Origin: Acinetobacter sp. C32I
GTDB lineage: Bacteria; Pseudomonadota; Gammaproteobacteria; Pseudomonadales; Moraxellaceae
Direction: 5' to 3'
Assembly (NCBI RefSeq): GCF_023702715.1
Contig: NZ_CP098480.1
Coordinates: 2,976,001 to 3,040,000 of the forward strand
DNA: 64,000 nucleotides
Shown here: in pieces, positions 19,136 to 33,354 of the stretch
Layout: each line of letters starts with the position of its first letter
Numbering within the stretch: position 1 is the first letter of the stretch
Notes under the pieces: generated by a model
The model's input: only the letters and a program-made list of their open reading frames with translations
Databases searched by the model: none
What the model was told of the DNA's origin: nothing
Position numbers and translations under genes: made by a program

Positions 19136-19831
19136 ATGAAAATATTAAAAATATCAATGCTTGCTTTAGGGACAAGCTTTTGTGGTCTAGCACAAGCAGA
19201 TATGATTGGTGTAAAAGGTGATCTTAGCTATTGGAATTACAATGGTGAAGTCAATATGGCTGCGCAAACTTCTGCACCAGATCAAGACCTTGATCGTAAA
19301 GGTTCTGCACAAGTTTCCCTTGCATTTGAACACCCAATTCCACTGATTCCAAATGCAAAAATTCGCTATGTCAATTTAAAATCACAAACAGAGAAAGAGC
19401 TGGCAGGCCAACCTGTCTATGATCTGAATATCGATCATACCGACTTCATTTTGTATTATGAAATCTTGGACACCATCGTAAATGCAGATGTTGGTCTAGG
19501 TGCCACTAACCTGAACGGTGATGTAAAAACACTAGGCCTAAGCAAAACTGATATCGATAAAACAGTTCCTGTCATCTATGGATCAGCTGGGGTAAAACTA
19601 CCTTTCACAGGCTTAAGCGCTAAAGCTGAGTTGTTATATAGCAACTTTAACGACGCTAAAATCACCGATGCACAAGCCGAACTACAATACAACTTTATTG
19701 ACAATCTCTTGGTCGATGTTGGCTTAAAAGCAGGCTATCGTATCCTCGATGTCAAACTAGATGATTACGAAAAAAATGACCTTAAATTTAACTTTAAAGG
19801 TCCTTATATCGGTTTAGACATTCATTTCTAA
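19136..19831 (+). CDS. TIGR04219-type outer membrane beta-barrel protein
   Basis: A 231-residue protein with a Sec signal peptide (about 1-21, cleaved after AQA). The mature part consists of alternating hydrophobic strands and ends in an aromatic residue (IGLDIHF), the C-terminal Phe signature recognised by the BAM complex. The opening ADMIGVKGDLSYWNYNGEV fits the family of small outer-membrane barrels named TIGR04219. The role is unknown in the family. A hairpin closes the gene. Confidence 0.8.
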   Translation: MKILKISMLALGTSFCGLAQADMIGVKGDLSYWNYNGEVNMAAQTSAPDQDLDRKGSAQVSLAFEHPIPLIPNAKIRYVNLKSQTEKELAGQPVYDLNIDHTDFILYYEILDTIVNADVGLGATNLNGDVKTLGLSKTDIDKTVPVIYGSAGVKLPFTGLSAKAELLYSNFNDAKITDAQAELQYNFIDNLLVDVGLKAGYRILDVKLDDYEKNDLKFNFKGPYIGLDIHF

Positions 19832-19850
19832 GCCAATACACTCACATATG

Positions 19851-19879
19851 AGAAAGCCCTGAATGATTCAGGGCTTTCT
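19851..19879. terminator. Shared hairpin between barrel and SLC13 genes
   Basis: A perfect 13-base stem, AGAAAGCCCTGAA / TTCAGGGCTTTCT (19851-19863 and 19867-19879), lies between two convergent stops. The T-run is short on both sides. Confidence 0.75.
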
Positions 19880-19882
19880 CAT

Positions 19883-21658
19883 TTATAGCTTTATCGGAAA
19901 AAGTAAAAGCAGCAACAAAATTGTTATCGTGCCAATCAAGATATTCATGGGTAAACCGACTTTAATAAAATCACTAAAACGGTAGTTACCAGGTCCAAGC
20001 ACCATCAGATTAGTTTGATAACCCAGTGGGGTCGCAAAACTTGCAGATGCCCCCATCATAATTGCAAAAACAAAAGGGATCGGATTCAAATCAGCTTGTG
20101 TCGTGATTTCTAACACAACTGGTAAAGTCAGCAATGCCGCTGCATTATTGGTAATCACTTCTGTCAATATAGACACAAAACAATAGGTCAAAATTAATAA
20201 TAGAATCGCCTCACCTGCACTGAAATGTACGATCAATTGTGCCAGCATCTCAGCAACACCCGTTTTCTCTAAGGCGGCTCCTAGAGCAAAAGAAGCGGCA
20301 ATGGTTAAAATCACGGTCAGATCAAGACTCTTCTCAGCCTGCTTTACCGTTAAACAGCCCGTCAGCAACATCATCCCTGCGGCCAATAACGCAGCGTTCA
20401 ACATGCTCAGTATGCCAAAGCCTGCTGCAAAAACAGCTGCCAGTAAAATTCCCCATGACAATAATGCCTTCTCGTGTTGAGGTGGCTCATGATCCAGTTC
20501 ATTGATCAAAAGAAAATCTTTATTATATTTTTGACGCGTTACAAAGGCTGGGCGTGCTTCCAGCAATAAGGTATCACCAGCCTGTAGTTTAATCTGTCCC
20601 AAACCACCCTTGAGGCGCTCACCATTCCGTGCCACAGCCAATACCACAGCACCGTAACGGTTACGAAACTTAGAATCCCGAATTGCACTTCCAATTGCCT
20701 CACAATGCGGAGAAACCACCGCTTCAACTAATCGACGACCCGCATGTACTTCTTCCAAAGCGGTTTTTTCGTCAATACTCGCTGGTGCAACCAAACCATG
20801 AATCTTTAATAGTTCAGTGATCGCTTCAGTATCTCCAGCAAACACTAAGCGATCATTGCCGAATAAAATTTCATCCGAAGACACGGCAGTTAAAATGGTT
20901 TGCTGTCGTTCAATTTCAACCAGATAAACACGTTTTAGATTTCTCAAGCCTGCGGCCGCAACCGATTGCCCCACCAATGGCCCATTTGGGCTTACCACGA
21001 CTTCTAAGGTAAATTCTCGTAGATTTGAAAAAACATTTTGCTCTTGATGATTGGGCAATAATTTCGGTGCAAACCAATACATGATCAACATTCCAATAAT
21101 CGCGACAGGCAAACCAATCACCGTGATATCGAAAATGCCAAAACCTTCTTGACCTGTTAGCACTTGATATTGCCCATTAACCACCAAGTTCGTACTTGTC
21201 CCGATCAAGGTAATCGTCCCACCCAAAATCGCAGTATAGCTCAAAGGAATCATTAATTTTGACGGTGCGACCCCAATTTTTTTCGACCAGCTATTCAAGG
21301 CAGGAATCATGGTTGCAACAACAGGTGTATTATTTAAAAAAGCGCTGAGCGGAGCGATGGGTAAGAAAATTCGCAATAATGCCATGCGTTCAGATTTTGG
21401 AGTACCCAATAACTTATTCACAAACAGATCAATTCCTCCTGAATTAGAAATACCTGCCGCAACGACAAACATCGCTGCCACTGTAATCAATCCAGAATTA
21501 CTAAAACCTGCCAAAGCTTCCTGAGCGGTTAACACACCAAAAACACTTAATATTGTCAAAATTGCCAGCATCACAATATGTGGGGCAATTTTTGAAAAGA
21601 TGAGTGTAAGTAGTCCTCCTAGTGTTAACGCCAGTGATAACCATCCTTCCCAACCCAT
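19883..21658 (-). CDS. SLC13 (DASS/CitM-like) family permease with two RCK_C (TrkA-C) domains
   Basis: A 591-residue inner-membrane anion transporter. There are about five hydrophobic segments in the first 190 residues, two cytosolic TrkA-C type domains at about 195-385 (LEVVVSPNGPLVGQSV; VEAVVSPHCEAIGSAI), then another transmembrane block. This insertion is typical of the bacterial SLC13 subgroup linked to sulfate or dicarboxylate uptake. Conserved SNT-type motifs (NTPVVATMIP; TNNAAALLTLPVV) form the substrate/Na+ loops. The start at 21658 is preceded by AAAGG; in-frame ATGs at 21673 and 21688 lack a ribosome site. The substrate is unknown. Confidence 0.88.
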   Translation of the reverse strand: MGWEGWLSLALTLGGLLTLIFSKIAPHIVMLAILTILSVFGVLTAQEALAGFSNSGLITVAAMFVVAAGISNSGGIDLFVNKLLGTPKSERMALLRIFLPIAPLSAFLNNTPVVATMIPALNSWSKKIGVAPSKLMIPLSYTAILGGTITLIGTSTNLVVNGQYQVLTGQEGFGIFDITVIGLPVAIIGMLIMYWFAPKLLPNHQEQNVFSNLREFTLEVVVSPNGPLVGQSVAAAGLRNLKRVYLVEIERQQTILTAVSSDEILFGNDRLVFAGDTEAITELLKIHGLVAPASIDEKTALEEVHAGRRLVEAVVSPHCEAIGSAIRDSKFRNRYGAVVLAVARNGERLKGGLGQIKLQAGDTLLLEARPAFVTRQKYNKDFLLINELDHEPPQHEKALLSWGILLAAVFAAGFGILSMLNAALLAAGMMLLTGCLTVKQAEKSLDLTVILTIAASFALGAALEKTGVAEMLAQLIVHFSAGEAILLLILTYCFVSILTEVITNNAAALLTLPVVLEITTQADLNPIPFVFAIMMGASASFATPLGYQTNLMVLGPGNYRFSDFIKVGLPMNILIGTITILLLLLLFPIKL

Positions 21659-21726
21659 AGACAACCTTTCCATAAAAATACAATTCATTGGAGTCTATAT
21701 AATGAAAGTTGATATACAAATGTGAT

Positions 21727-21755
21727 TTGCTGCTAACCTTAGCTGAAATTATGAT
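21727..21755 (+). promoter_or_regulatory. Strong sigma-70 promoter candidate
   Basis: TTGCTG (21727-21732), an exact 17-base spacer and TATGAT (21750-21755) point rightwards into a stretch with no recognisable protein gene but with a terminator at its end. Confidence 0.55.
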
Positions 21756-21761
21756 AATAAA

Positions 21762-21998
21762 GCACTATTTATCCCCAGATTTATAAATATCGTTGAACTG
21801 AATGTACGCTAAAACCTACAACAATCGCAGCAATTGGCGAATATCCCAAGCAAAGCTTTTCACCTATCATAGAAAGCATAGAGAGACAGGAAGTCTCATT
21901 GAGAATAATAAAACACACAGGACGTGGTCGTTAATAGGATATCAACGACATAAACTGAATATGAAGAAGCCCCGTCAGGATGATGGGGCTTCTTTTTA
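21762..21998 (+). ncRNA. Candidate small RNA
   Basis: A roughly 235-base unit delimited by a promoter-like pair (21727-21755) and a strong intrinsic terminator (stem AGAAGCCCC / GGGGCTTCT at 21965-21973 and 21985-21993, then five T). The terminator faces rightwards and so cannot serve the ankyrin gene that ends at 22020 on the other strand. A 70-codon frame (21802-22014) overlaps it but reads through the terminator, has no ribosome site and resembles nothing. No known sRNA family is recognised. Confidence 0.45.
21965..21998 (+). terminator. Intrinsic terminator of the candidate sRNA
   Basis: A nine-base GC-rich stem with an 11-base loop and a T5 tract on the plus strand. Confidence 0.88.
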
Positions 21999-22019
21999 TC
22001 TATCATTTTTATAGGTGAT

Positions 22020-22328
22020 TTAAAGACTTTTTAAGTACTCAACTATTTCGCTATGTTCTGCCATTTCTGCAAGCTGTAATGCAGTATATTCGCCTTGATA
22101 CCTCACATTTGCACCCTTACTCACAAGTAGTTTCACCACCGCCAAATGATCGTTCTCTGCAGCGGCCTGTAATGCACTATAGCCTTCATCATCGGTCTGG
22201 TTTGGGTCTATCCCCTCTGCCAATAGTTGCTCAACTTGTTCCACATCACCGAGGGATGCCCAATACACCAGCTCAGGCAGATGCAGTTCATCATCTTCAG
22301 AGAGTGGAGAGAAAGAGTTAAGTTTCAT
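22020..22328 (-). CDS. Small ankyrin-repeat protein
   Basis: A 102-residue cytosolic protein made almost entirely of about two and a half ankyrin repeats: ELVYWASLGDVEQVEQLLAE (about 20-39), then GYSALQAAAENDHLAVVKLL (about 49-68) and a degenerate third (YTALQLAEMAEHSEIVEYL). No signal peptide. Such small ankyrin proteins act as protein-binding modules; the partner is unknown. It stands alone, with the candidate sRNA running toward its 3' end on the other strand. Confidence 0.85.
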   Translation of the reverse strand: MKLNSFSPLSEDDELHLPELVYWASLGDVEQVEQLLAEGIDPNQTDDEGYSALQAAAENDHLAVVKLLVSKGANVRYQGEYTALQLAEMAEHSEIVEYLKSL

Positions 22329-22469
22329 AATGAATGACCCGTTTTAGTACCAATCTAATTAAAACCTAAATTCTATGGTGTATCTATATTGAATTTTTAC
22401 GCCCAAATAATATTTAGACTCTAAGTTATGACTTATCAAGTTCATCACACCTACAAAGCAGTGTTTGCA

Positions 22470-23071
22470 TTACAATATTCTTGTAAGGCCATCCCAGTCA
22501 TCAATTATTGGCATTCTGCCTAACGGGTTTAAAACCTCAATCTCGGCAAGAGTGAAATCCCCTCGACCAAACTGACAGCAATAGCATGCTGTCACAAAAT
22601 TAGACTGTTCATTCTTTCCACCTCGTCCATGCGGATCTATGTGATCTAATGAGGATGCTAAGGCATACAACGCAGAGTTTGCTGAGAGTTAATACTTGTC
22701 CAGTGCTTTTCTATTTGAAATGAATTCGAGAAAAGTGTTCTTGCTTTCCTAGAAATGACCTTTATTCCACAAAATCGACAACGCCACCCATCTCGTAAAA
22801 ATATTGCATTTTGCTCTACTTGAGATGGCATTCTAGTCGGATCGCGCATTGATATAGGAATCCGTTTTGGCAACTTTGTTTGATGATGGATATCAATACT
22901 GAGCTTTCCAACAATACTCTTTGCATATTCGGTAATTTCTGGGAAATTTGCAGCCCAAATCAATGAATTAGTAAGTTTGTAGTTCTTTAAGATAAATGCA
23001 TCCGCTGCCGCATCCAATAACTTTGCCGCAAGTTCTAACTCTTTAATTGGCTGTTGTAGAGACTGTCTCAT
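22470..23071 (-). pseudogene. HNH endonuclease family gene broken by a -1 frameshift
   Basis: Two adjacent frames together make an HNH nuclease of about 200 residues. The upstream frame (from 23071) holds the helical N-terminus and the first zinc half-site WRCRFCG. It runs into a stop at 22658. The second frame (to 22470) holds the catalytic part SLDHIDPHGRGGKNEQSNFV and the second half-site ACYCCQFGRG. Adding one base within CAAACTCTG (about 22677-22681) would read Q-Q-H-S-A-L-Y-A-L, the pattern normally found just before the D-H-x-x-P motif. The gene is therefore probably inactivated by a one-base loss, or the assembly has an error there. No partner genes are adjacent. Confidence 0.8.
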
Positions 23072-23173
23072 ATTAACGTCTAATATTTATTTAAATTTAA
23101 CAATATTTAATCAGGATAAAAATAGCACAACTCGTTAAATATTGGCTTATATTTTTCTTTTTCCATTGCCAAT

Positions 23174-23210
23174 AAAAAACACCCCCAACCAGTTAGGTTG
23201 GGGGTGTTTA
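23174..23210 (-). terminator. rrn operon terminator
   Basis: A GC-rich stem, CACCCCCAACC / GGTTGGGGGTG, is followed by six T on the minus strand about 10-45 bases beyond the 5S gene. Confidence 0.93.
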
Positions 23211-23219
23211 GATTTAAAA

Positions 23220-23333
23220 GCTGGCGATGACTTACTCTCACATGGCAAGTGCCACACTACCATCAGCGCTAAGAGGTTTCACTTCTGAGTTCGGGAAGGG
23301 ATCAGGTGGTTCACTCTTGCTATTGTCGCCAGC
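23220..23333 (-). rRNA. rrf: 5S ribosomal RNA
   Basis: About 114 bases with complementary ends (GCTGGCGA / TCGCCAGC) and the conserved interior of gammaproteobacterial 5S rRNA (complement of GGGAAGGGATCAGGTGG). It is last in the rrn operon, about 157 bases after 23S. Ends are good to a few bases. Confidence 0.95.
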
Positions 23334-23473
23334 AAACTGTTTTGGTTTTGGGTGGTCTTACATTTTTTGCCACTTAGTACCGAAAGAGTTATTAACGGAT
23401 TAGATAATTGGTCTGTATTGTAACTAGATTTCACACTAAATCAAGTTATGTATTGAATTTATCTTGAATACAA

Positions 23474-26403
<2,930 letters not shown>

Positions 26404-26822
26404 TTAACACATACAAGTGAGTGTTATCGTTGCAAACTTAATTGCCACTGGTTTGTTGTCTGTGAACTTAATCACCATACAGCTTCAATCTAAATTCATA
26501 TACCAAAACGCTTGATTCAGTGTTTTTGCTAGTTCTCAGATTAAATATCTTCTTAACAATTGCTTGTTAAGCTTATATCTAATCGAGTTTGAACAATTTA
26601 TTTCAGACTCAATTTTCTAATCTGTTAATGATTAACTACCACCTCGTCGGTGAGTAGTAAACTGTGATAAATCACAGAGATTAATAAACCAGTCAACTTG
26701 GACTGTATTCACTAAACTCTATAATCTTCTTAGCTTCAAGCTACATCCTATGTGTGCCTGCGCACAGCATAGCTGTTTGCTTAAATTCTCGGACAAAGCG
26801 TTGCTTTGTTTACCCTCGAATT
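26404..26822 (-). other. tRNA-Ala to 23S spacer
   Basis: About 420 bases of AT-rich transcribed spacer. There is a small inverted repeat TTAACAA / TTGTTAA near 26553-26571. No tRNA, promoter or protein gene was seen. Confidence 0.6.
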
Positions 26823-26898
26823 TGGTGGAGACTAGGAGAGTCGAACTCCTGACCTCCTGCGTGCAAAGCAGGCGCTCTACCAACTAAGCTAAGTCCCC
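26823..26898 (-). tRNA. tRNA-Ala (TGC)
   Basis: A 76-base cloverleaf on the minus strand: GGGGACT acceptor stem, anticodon loop with TGC, TTCGACTC T-loop and an encoded CCA. It lies in the 16S-23S spacer. Confidence 0.97.
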
Positions 26899-26953
26899 AG
26901 CTTATCACTTAATGAACGACATATCTTTCAATCCAAGCTACTGCAATCAGATT

Positions 26954-27030
<77 letters not shown>

Positions 27031-27089
27031 TCAGATACATCTTCGAAGAACAACTTGTTGTGGATTCTTACCAGTCACCAATCTTTCGT

Positions 27090-28627
<1,538 letters not shown>

Positions 28628-28829
28628 AAAATCATTAGTAGCTTATGGCTACAAATCTTGGCTCATCAATTTTCTGACTAAAAATTCGCTCAAATAAACT
28701 TCGAGAAATTTCTACTCTTCAATCAATGAAATATTTTCGATTGATCAACTAGTAAAAATCCACACAAGTTGTTCTTCTATTCTCTTAATGATCTTCTCGA
28801 TGATTCGTCATCATCAAGCTAGGTCGGCT

Positions 28830-28857
28830 ATATTACTCTCAATTTCTTAAAAGTCAA
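28830..28857 (-). promoter_or_regulatory. rrn P1-type promoter
   Basis: On the minus strand TTGACT (28852-28857), a 16-base spacer and TAATAT (28830-28835) are followed by a GC-rich discriminator (AGCCGACC), as in growth-rate-controlled rRNA promoters. The implied start is about 28822, giving a leader of about 195 bases. Confidence 0.8.
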
Positions 28858-29080
28858 CAGGTAATTTAGATATTTAACAAACTTATCAATCAACCCAAGA
28901 ACTCAACCACTTTAGCCAAATCCTTGTTTCTCAACAAGTTTTTATCTGCATCACCGCCGATGGATGTGCATTCTACAGCATTCCCAACCCAATACAACCC
29001 CCTTTTTTATTATTTTCTTTTGCATGTTTCTTTTTTCTACAAATTCAGTGTTTTCGTTGTTTTTATCAGCTATTTACGTA
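28858..29080. other. Region upstream of the rrn promoter
   Basis: AT-rich sequence from the promoter to the tyrS terminator. The first 60 bases could act as an UP element. No gene is supported; the 84-codon frame at 28924 overlaps the terminator and is not credible. Confidence 0.5.
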
Positions 29081-29081
29081 T

Positions 29082-29110
29082 AAAAAGCAGGCTCATGGCC
29101 TGCTTTTTAT
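29082..29110. terminator. Terminator of tyrS
   Basis: Stem AAAAAGCAGGC / GCCTGCTTTTT with a five-base loop directly after the tyrS stop (minus strand). Confidence 0.88.
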
Positions 29111-29124
29111 TTTTTCATTGTGAA

Positions 29125-30360
<1,236 letters not shown>

Positions 30361-30418
30361 TTATTCAATTTGTGCGATATACTAACATTTTTTCAGCATC
30401 TTGCAGGATAAGTTGTAT

Positions 30419-31552
30419 ATGAGCGCGATCTATATTGGTGTAATGACAGGCACGAGCATGGATGGTGTTGATATTGTTGCAACTTCATTCGACCCTTTAA
30501 CACTGCATGCCACACTCACAGTGCCTTTTGAACTTGAATTACGCGATGAGTTGATGGCATTGACGCTTCCTGATGACAATGAAATCGATCGTATGGGCAA
30601 AGCCGATGTCGCTTTGGCGCAAATGATTGGTCATGGTATCAATCAACTGATTCAACAAAATAATTTAGACCGGAGCCAGATTAAAGCCATCGGTTCACAT
30701 GGACAAACCATTCGCCATCGTCCTGAACACGGCTTCACCTTACAAATTGGTGACCCCAATATCATCACAGAAATCACGCAACTGCCTGTAGTGTCGGATT
30801 TCCGTCGTCGTGACATGGCCGCTGGTGGTCAAGGCGCGCCTTTAGTACCTGCTTTCCATCAAGCGCTGTTTCAACATGACAGCATTCACCGCGTGATTTT
30901 AAATTTAGGTGGCATTGCCAATGTCAGTATGCTGCCTGCAAATAACCTAGACGGCGTTTATGGTTTTGATACTGGTCCTGCCAATATCTTGATGGATGCG
31001 TGGTGTCATCGCCATACAGGGCATCCTTATGATGAAAATGGTGATTGGGCTGCCTATGGCAATCCCATCCGTTCGTTATTGGAACGCCTACAGAATCATG
31101 AATTCTTTGCCAAAGAACCCCCGAAGAGCACTGGTCGCGAAGACTTTAATTTAGAATGGCTAGATGAGCAACTCAGTGATTGGCGTAATGATCTGGAATA
31201 TGATGAATTGGAAGATACTCCAGAAAATATTCAATCTACTTTAATGAAGCTCACCACACGTGCGATTAAAAAAGCGATTTACCGTAGTAAAGAAACCATG
31301 CCAACGGGGGAAATCTATGTCTGTGGTGGCGGTGCTTATAATTCACATTTACTTGAGCAACTCCGCTGGCGCTTGCGTAAGCACAATTGGTCGGTACAAA
31401 CCACGGATGCACTTGATTTAGCCCCGACATGGGTAGAAGCGACCGCTTTTGCGTGGTTAGCCATGCGTTTTGTAGAGCAGCTCAGTGGTAATTTACCTGC
31501 GGTGACGGGTGCAGCTGGAGATCGTATTCTCGGCACCATCACTATGGTATAA
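30419..31552 (+). CDS. anmK: Anhydro-N-acetylmuramic acid kinase
   Basis: A 377-residue kinase that opens and phosphorylates 1,6-anhydro-MurNAc to MurNAc-6-phosphate in cell-wall recycling. It starts MSAIYIGVMTGTSMDGVD, whose GTSMDG loop is the family ATP motif; DTGPANILMDAWC (about 190) and the C-terminal GAAGDRI are also typical. The ATG at 30419 has AGGA ten bases upstream; a TTG 18 bases earlier is unlikely. It is a single gene closed by a terminator shared with erpA. Confidence 0.95.
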   Translation: MSAIYIGVMTGTSMDGVDIVATSFDPLTLHATLTVPFELELRDELMALTLPDDNEIDRMGKADVALAQMIGHGINQLIQQNNLDRSQIKAIGSHGQTIRHRPEHGFTLQIGDPNIITEITQLPVVSDFRRRDMAAGGQGAPLVPAFHQALFQHDSIHRVILNLGGIANVSMLPANNLDGVYGFDTGPANILMDAWCHRHTGHPYDENGDWAAYGNPIRSLLERLQNHEFFAKEPPKSTGREDFNLEWLDEQLSDWRNDLEYDELEDTPENIQSTLMKLTTRAIKKAIYRSKETMPTGEIYVCGGGAYNSHLLEQLRWRLRKHNWSVQTTDALDLAPTWVEATAFAWLAMRFVEQLSGNLPAVTGAAGDRILGTITMV

Positions 31553-31555
31553 AAC

Positions 31556-31588
31556 AAAAAAAGCTTCTCAATTGGAGAAGCTTTTTTT
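31556..31588. terminator. Bidirectional terminator between anmK and erpA
   Basis: Stem AAGCTTCTC / GAGAAGCTT (31561-31569, 31575-31583), with T7 on the right and a run of A on the left. Confidence 0.9.
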
Positions 31589-31603
31589 ACATCAAAAAAT
31601 CGA

Positions 31604-31939
31604 TTAAATCGAGAAAGATGATCCACATCCACAGGTTGTGGTCGCATTCGGGTTTTGGATCACAAAACGTGAACCTTCCAGTCCTTCCAGATAGTCGACC
31701 ACTGAACCCACGAGATACTGATAGCTGAGCGAGTCAACCAAGACTTTCACATCACCATTGCTGAACTCAGCATCATCTTCATTGACGCTTTCAGCGAAGT
31801 TAAAGCCATAAGAAAATCCTGAACAACCACCACCCGTTACATAAACACGTAACATAAGGTCGTTATTGCCTTCACTTTCGCGTAGTTGGCGAACTTTTTT
31901 GGCAGCATTATCTGACAATTCTAGAGCTTGGGCGTTCAT
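31604..31939 (-). CDS. erpA: Iron-sulfur cluster insertion protein ErpA
   Basis: A 111-residue A-type carrier (HesB/IscA family) that delivers Fe-S clusters to target enzymes. The three cluster-binding cysteines are present: GGGCSGF at about 38 and [11 protein letters not shown] at the C-terminus (CGC). The length and C-terminus match ErpA rather than IscA. It is alone on the minus strand, separated from the upstream AdeT-like gene by a terminator. Confidence 0.95.
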   Translation of the reverse strand: MNAQALELSDNAAKKVRQLRESEGNNDLMLRVYVTGGGCSGFSYGFNFAESVNEDDAEFSNGDVKVLVDSLSYQYLVGSVVDYLEGLEGSRFVIQNPNATTTCGCGSSFSI

Positions 31940-31978
31940 GATGGACTTTCCTCGACTTCACTTCGTCTTTAATAAATA

Positions 31979-32020
31979 AAAGACCCGATATTCAGTATAG
32001 CATACTCAATATCGGGTCTG
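31979..32020 (-). terminator. Terminator after the first AdeT-like gene
   Basis: A long stem, AGACCCGATATT / AATATCGGGTCT (31981-31992, 32008-32019), with extra inner pairing. TTTATTT follows on the minus strand. Confidence 0.85.
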
Positions 32021-32060
32021 TATTTGAAGTTTAAAGTGCTGTTAAAGACTTTTTATACGA

Positions 32061-33065
32061 TTATTTGTAGTTCTCGTCTTGTAAGCCACATTCAAAGTTT
32101 TTGGCATCTTCACGGCAACGGAATTGCCATAACAGCTTCATCATGCGCTTGTCATAGATTCCCTTAGCCGTCAGATTAATACGTGCTTCACGCATTAACT
32201 TTTGATAACCAGGTTTGTCAGAAGCAGGCACTTCCATCCAATATTTTTGCGGAATATCGGCTTTCATTTTTCCAAGAATGGTAAATGCACGTGGCAATTG
32301 TGCCTTCACCCACTCTCGAGATTTTTGACCAAAACCTGTCGGGAATTTCTCTGGATGAATAATTAAATTGCCAGTCACTTGCAGAATTGGATAATTGACA
32401 ATCGCCCCTTTGGTTCCTAAACCCTTATACAGTTCCAAAGGTTTAAAGGCAGCGGCTGGTGCACCAATAATATCCACTTGACCATTATTGAACTTGGCAC
32501 CAAAGTTGGTGATATCGGAACTGACTGCTTGTGCACCGACTTGTGAAGCCATAATTTTTTGTGCTTCATCATAATCTAGGACAGCAATTTTCTTGCCTGC
32601 CGCTTTAGCCACCGTATTGATATTACGATCATTCACCAACAAATAGGCATCGCCCACAGGAATGACCCCAACCACTTCATATTTTCCATTCACCATCGCT
32701 TTGGCAAAAGTCGGGCTGGCTAAACCCTGCATCACTTTAACGGCCAATTTAAGGTCGGTAATCGCCCCGATTGCATCTAATGAACCCGTAAACTGGTTAA
32801 ACTGACGACCACGCATCCCTGTGATACTCACGCCATCACATTTTCCTGCTTTAAAGTCTTCTGCAATTACCGCTTCGTTGGTTCCGACTTTAAGCTCAAT
32901 ATCAGCGCCCCAAGTTTTTGCAGCGAGTTGATAATCCTTCATTAATGCATAAACATCGCCACTTTTGCCCACGATATCAAATACACAAATTGTTTGTTTT
33001 GCCTGAGTGCCCGCAGAGACCGCGGCGATCCCAGTCGCAAGTAATAAAGTTTTAAACCATTGCAT
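32061..33065 (-). CDS. AdeT-like putative solute-binding protein, paralogue 1
   Basis: A 334-residue exported protein: Sec signal peptide (MQWFKTLLLATGIAAVSAGTQA, cut after AQA or TQA) followed by QTICVFDIVGKSGDVY. It is one of four tandem paralogues and the most diverged by eye. Conserved features are four cysteines (CVFD, AGKCDG, FRC, FECG), the AGKCDGVSITGMRGRQFN block, QVDIIGAPAAAFKPLE and a C-terminal YDKRMMKLLWQFRC. Close Acinetobacter proteins carry the name AdeT. The sequence is a soluble periplasmic binding protein, not an RND pump. The ATG at 33065 has a ribosome-like AAGGAAA upstream. The ligand is unknown. Confidence 0.75.
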   Translation of the reverse strand: MQWFKTLLLATGIAAVSAGTQAKQTICVFDIVGKSGDVYALMKDYQLAAKTWGADIELKVGTNEAVIAEDFKAGKCDGVSITGMRGRQFNQFTGSLDAIGAITDLKLAVKVMQGLASPTFAKAMVNGKYEVVGVIPVGDAYLLVNDRNINTVAKAAGKKIAVLDYDEAQKIMASQVGAQAVSSDITNFGAKFNNGQVDIIGAPAAAFKPLELYKGLGTKGAIVNYPILQVTGNLIIHPEKFPTGFGQKSREWVKAQLPRAFTILGKMKADIPQKYWMEVPASDKPGYQKLMREARINLTAKGIYDKRMMKLLWQFRCREDAKNFECGLQDENYK

Positions 33066-33302
33066 GTTATTTTTCCTTTGCATCTATGCTGATTGTTGTT
33101 GCACCCCATCCAAAATCAAAAGACTGGCGGTATATCTTTAAATAGGGTTTACCAATGAATCATTGTTTTTAATACAGTCATGTTTAATCATCCTGATTGA
33201 AACATCTTTTAAATCTTCAAGATTCCATTTGGTTTTTATATCTTTATATAATTACGATCTTTGCACATCAAAACAATGGCTTAAATGACATCTGCAAAAA
33301 AA

Positions 33303-33330
33303 CAAAAAGCCTAGATAAATCTAGGCTTTA
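33303..33330 (-). terminator. Terminator after AdeT-like paralogue 2
   Basis: Stem AAGCCTAGA / TCTAGGCTT (33308-33316, 33320-33328) followed by TTTTTG on the minus strand. Confidence 0.82.
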
Positions 33331-33354
33331 AGTCTTGATTATGACAATTCTGGA

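Noticed and set aside
21802..22014. 70-codon open frame on the plus strand
   Set aside because: It reads through a strong terminator, has no ribosome site and no protein-like features; treated as part of a candidate sRNA.
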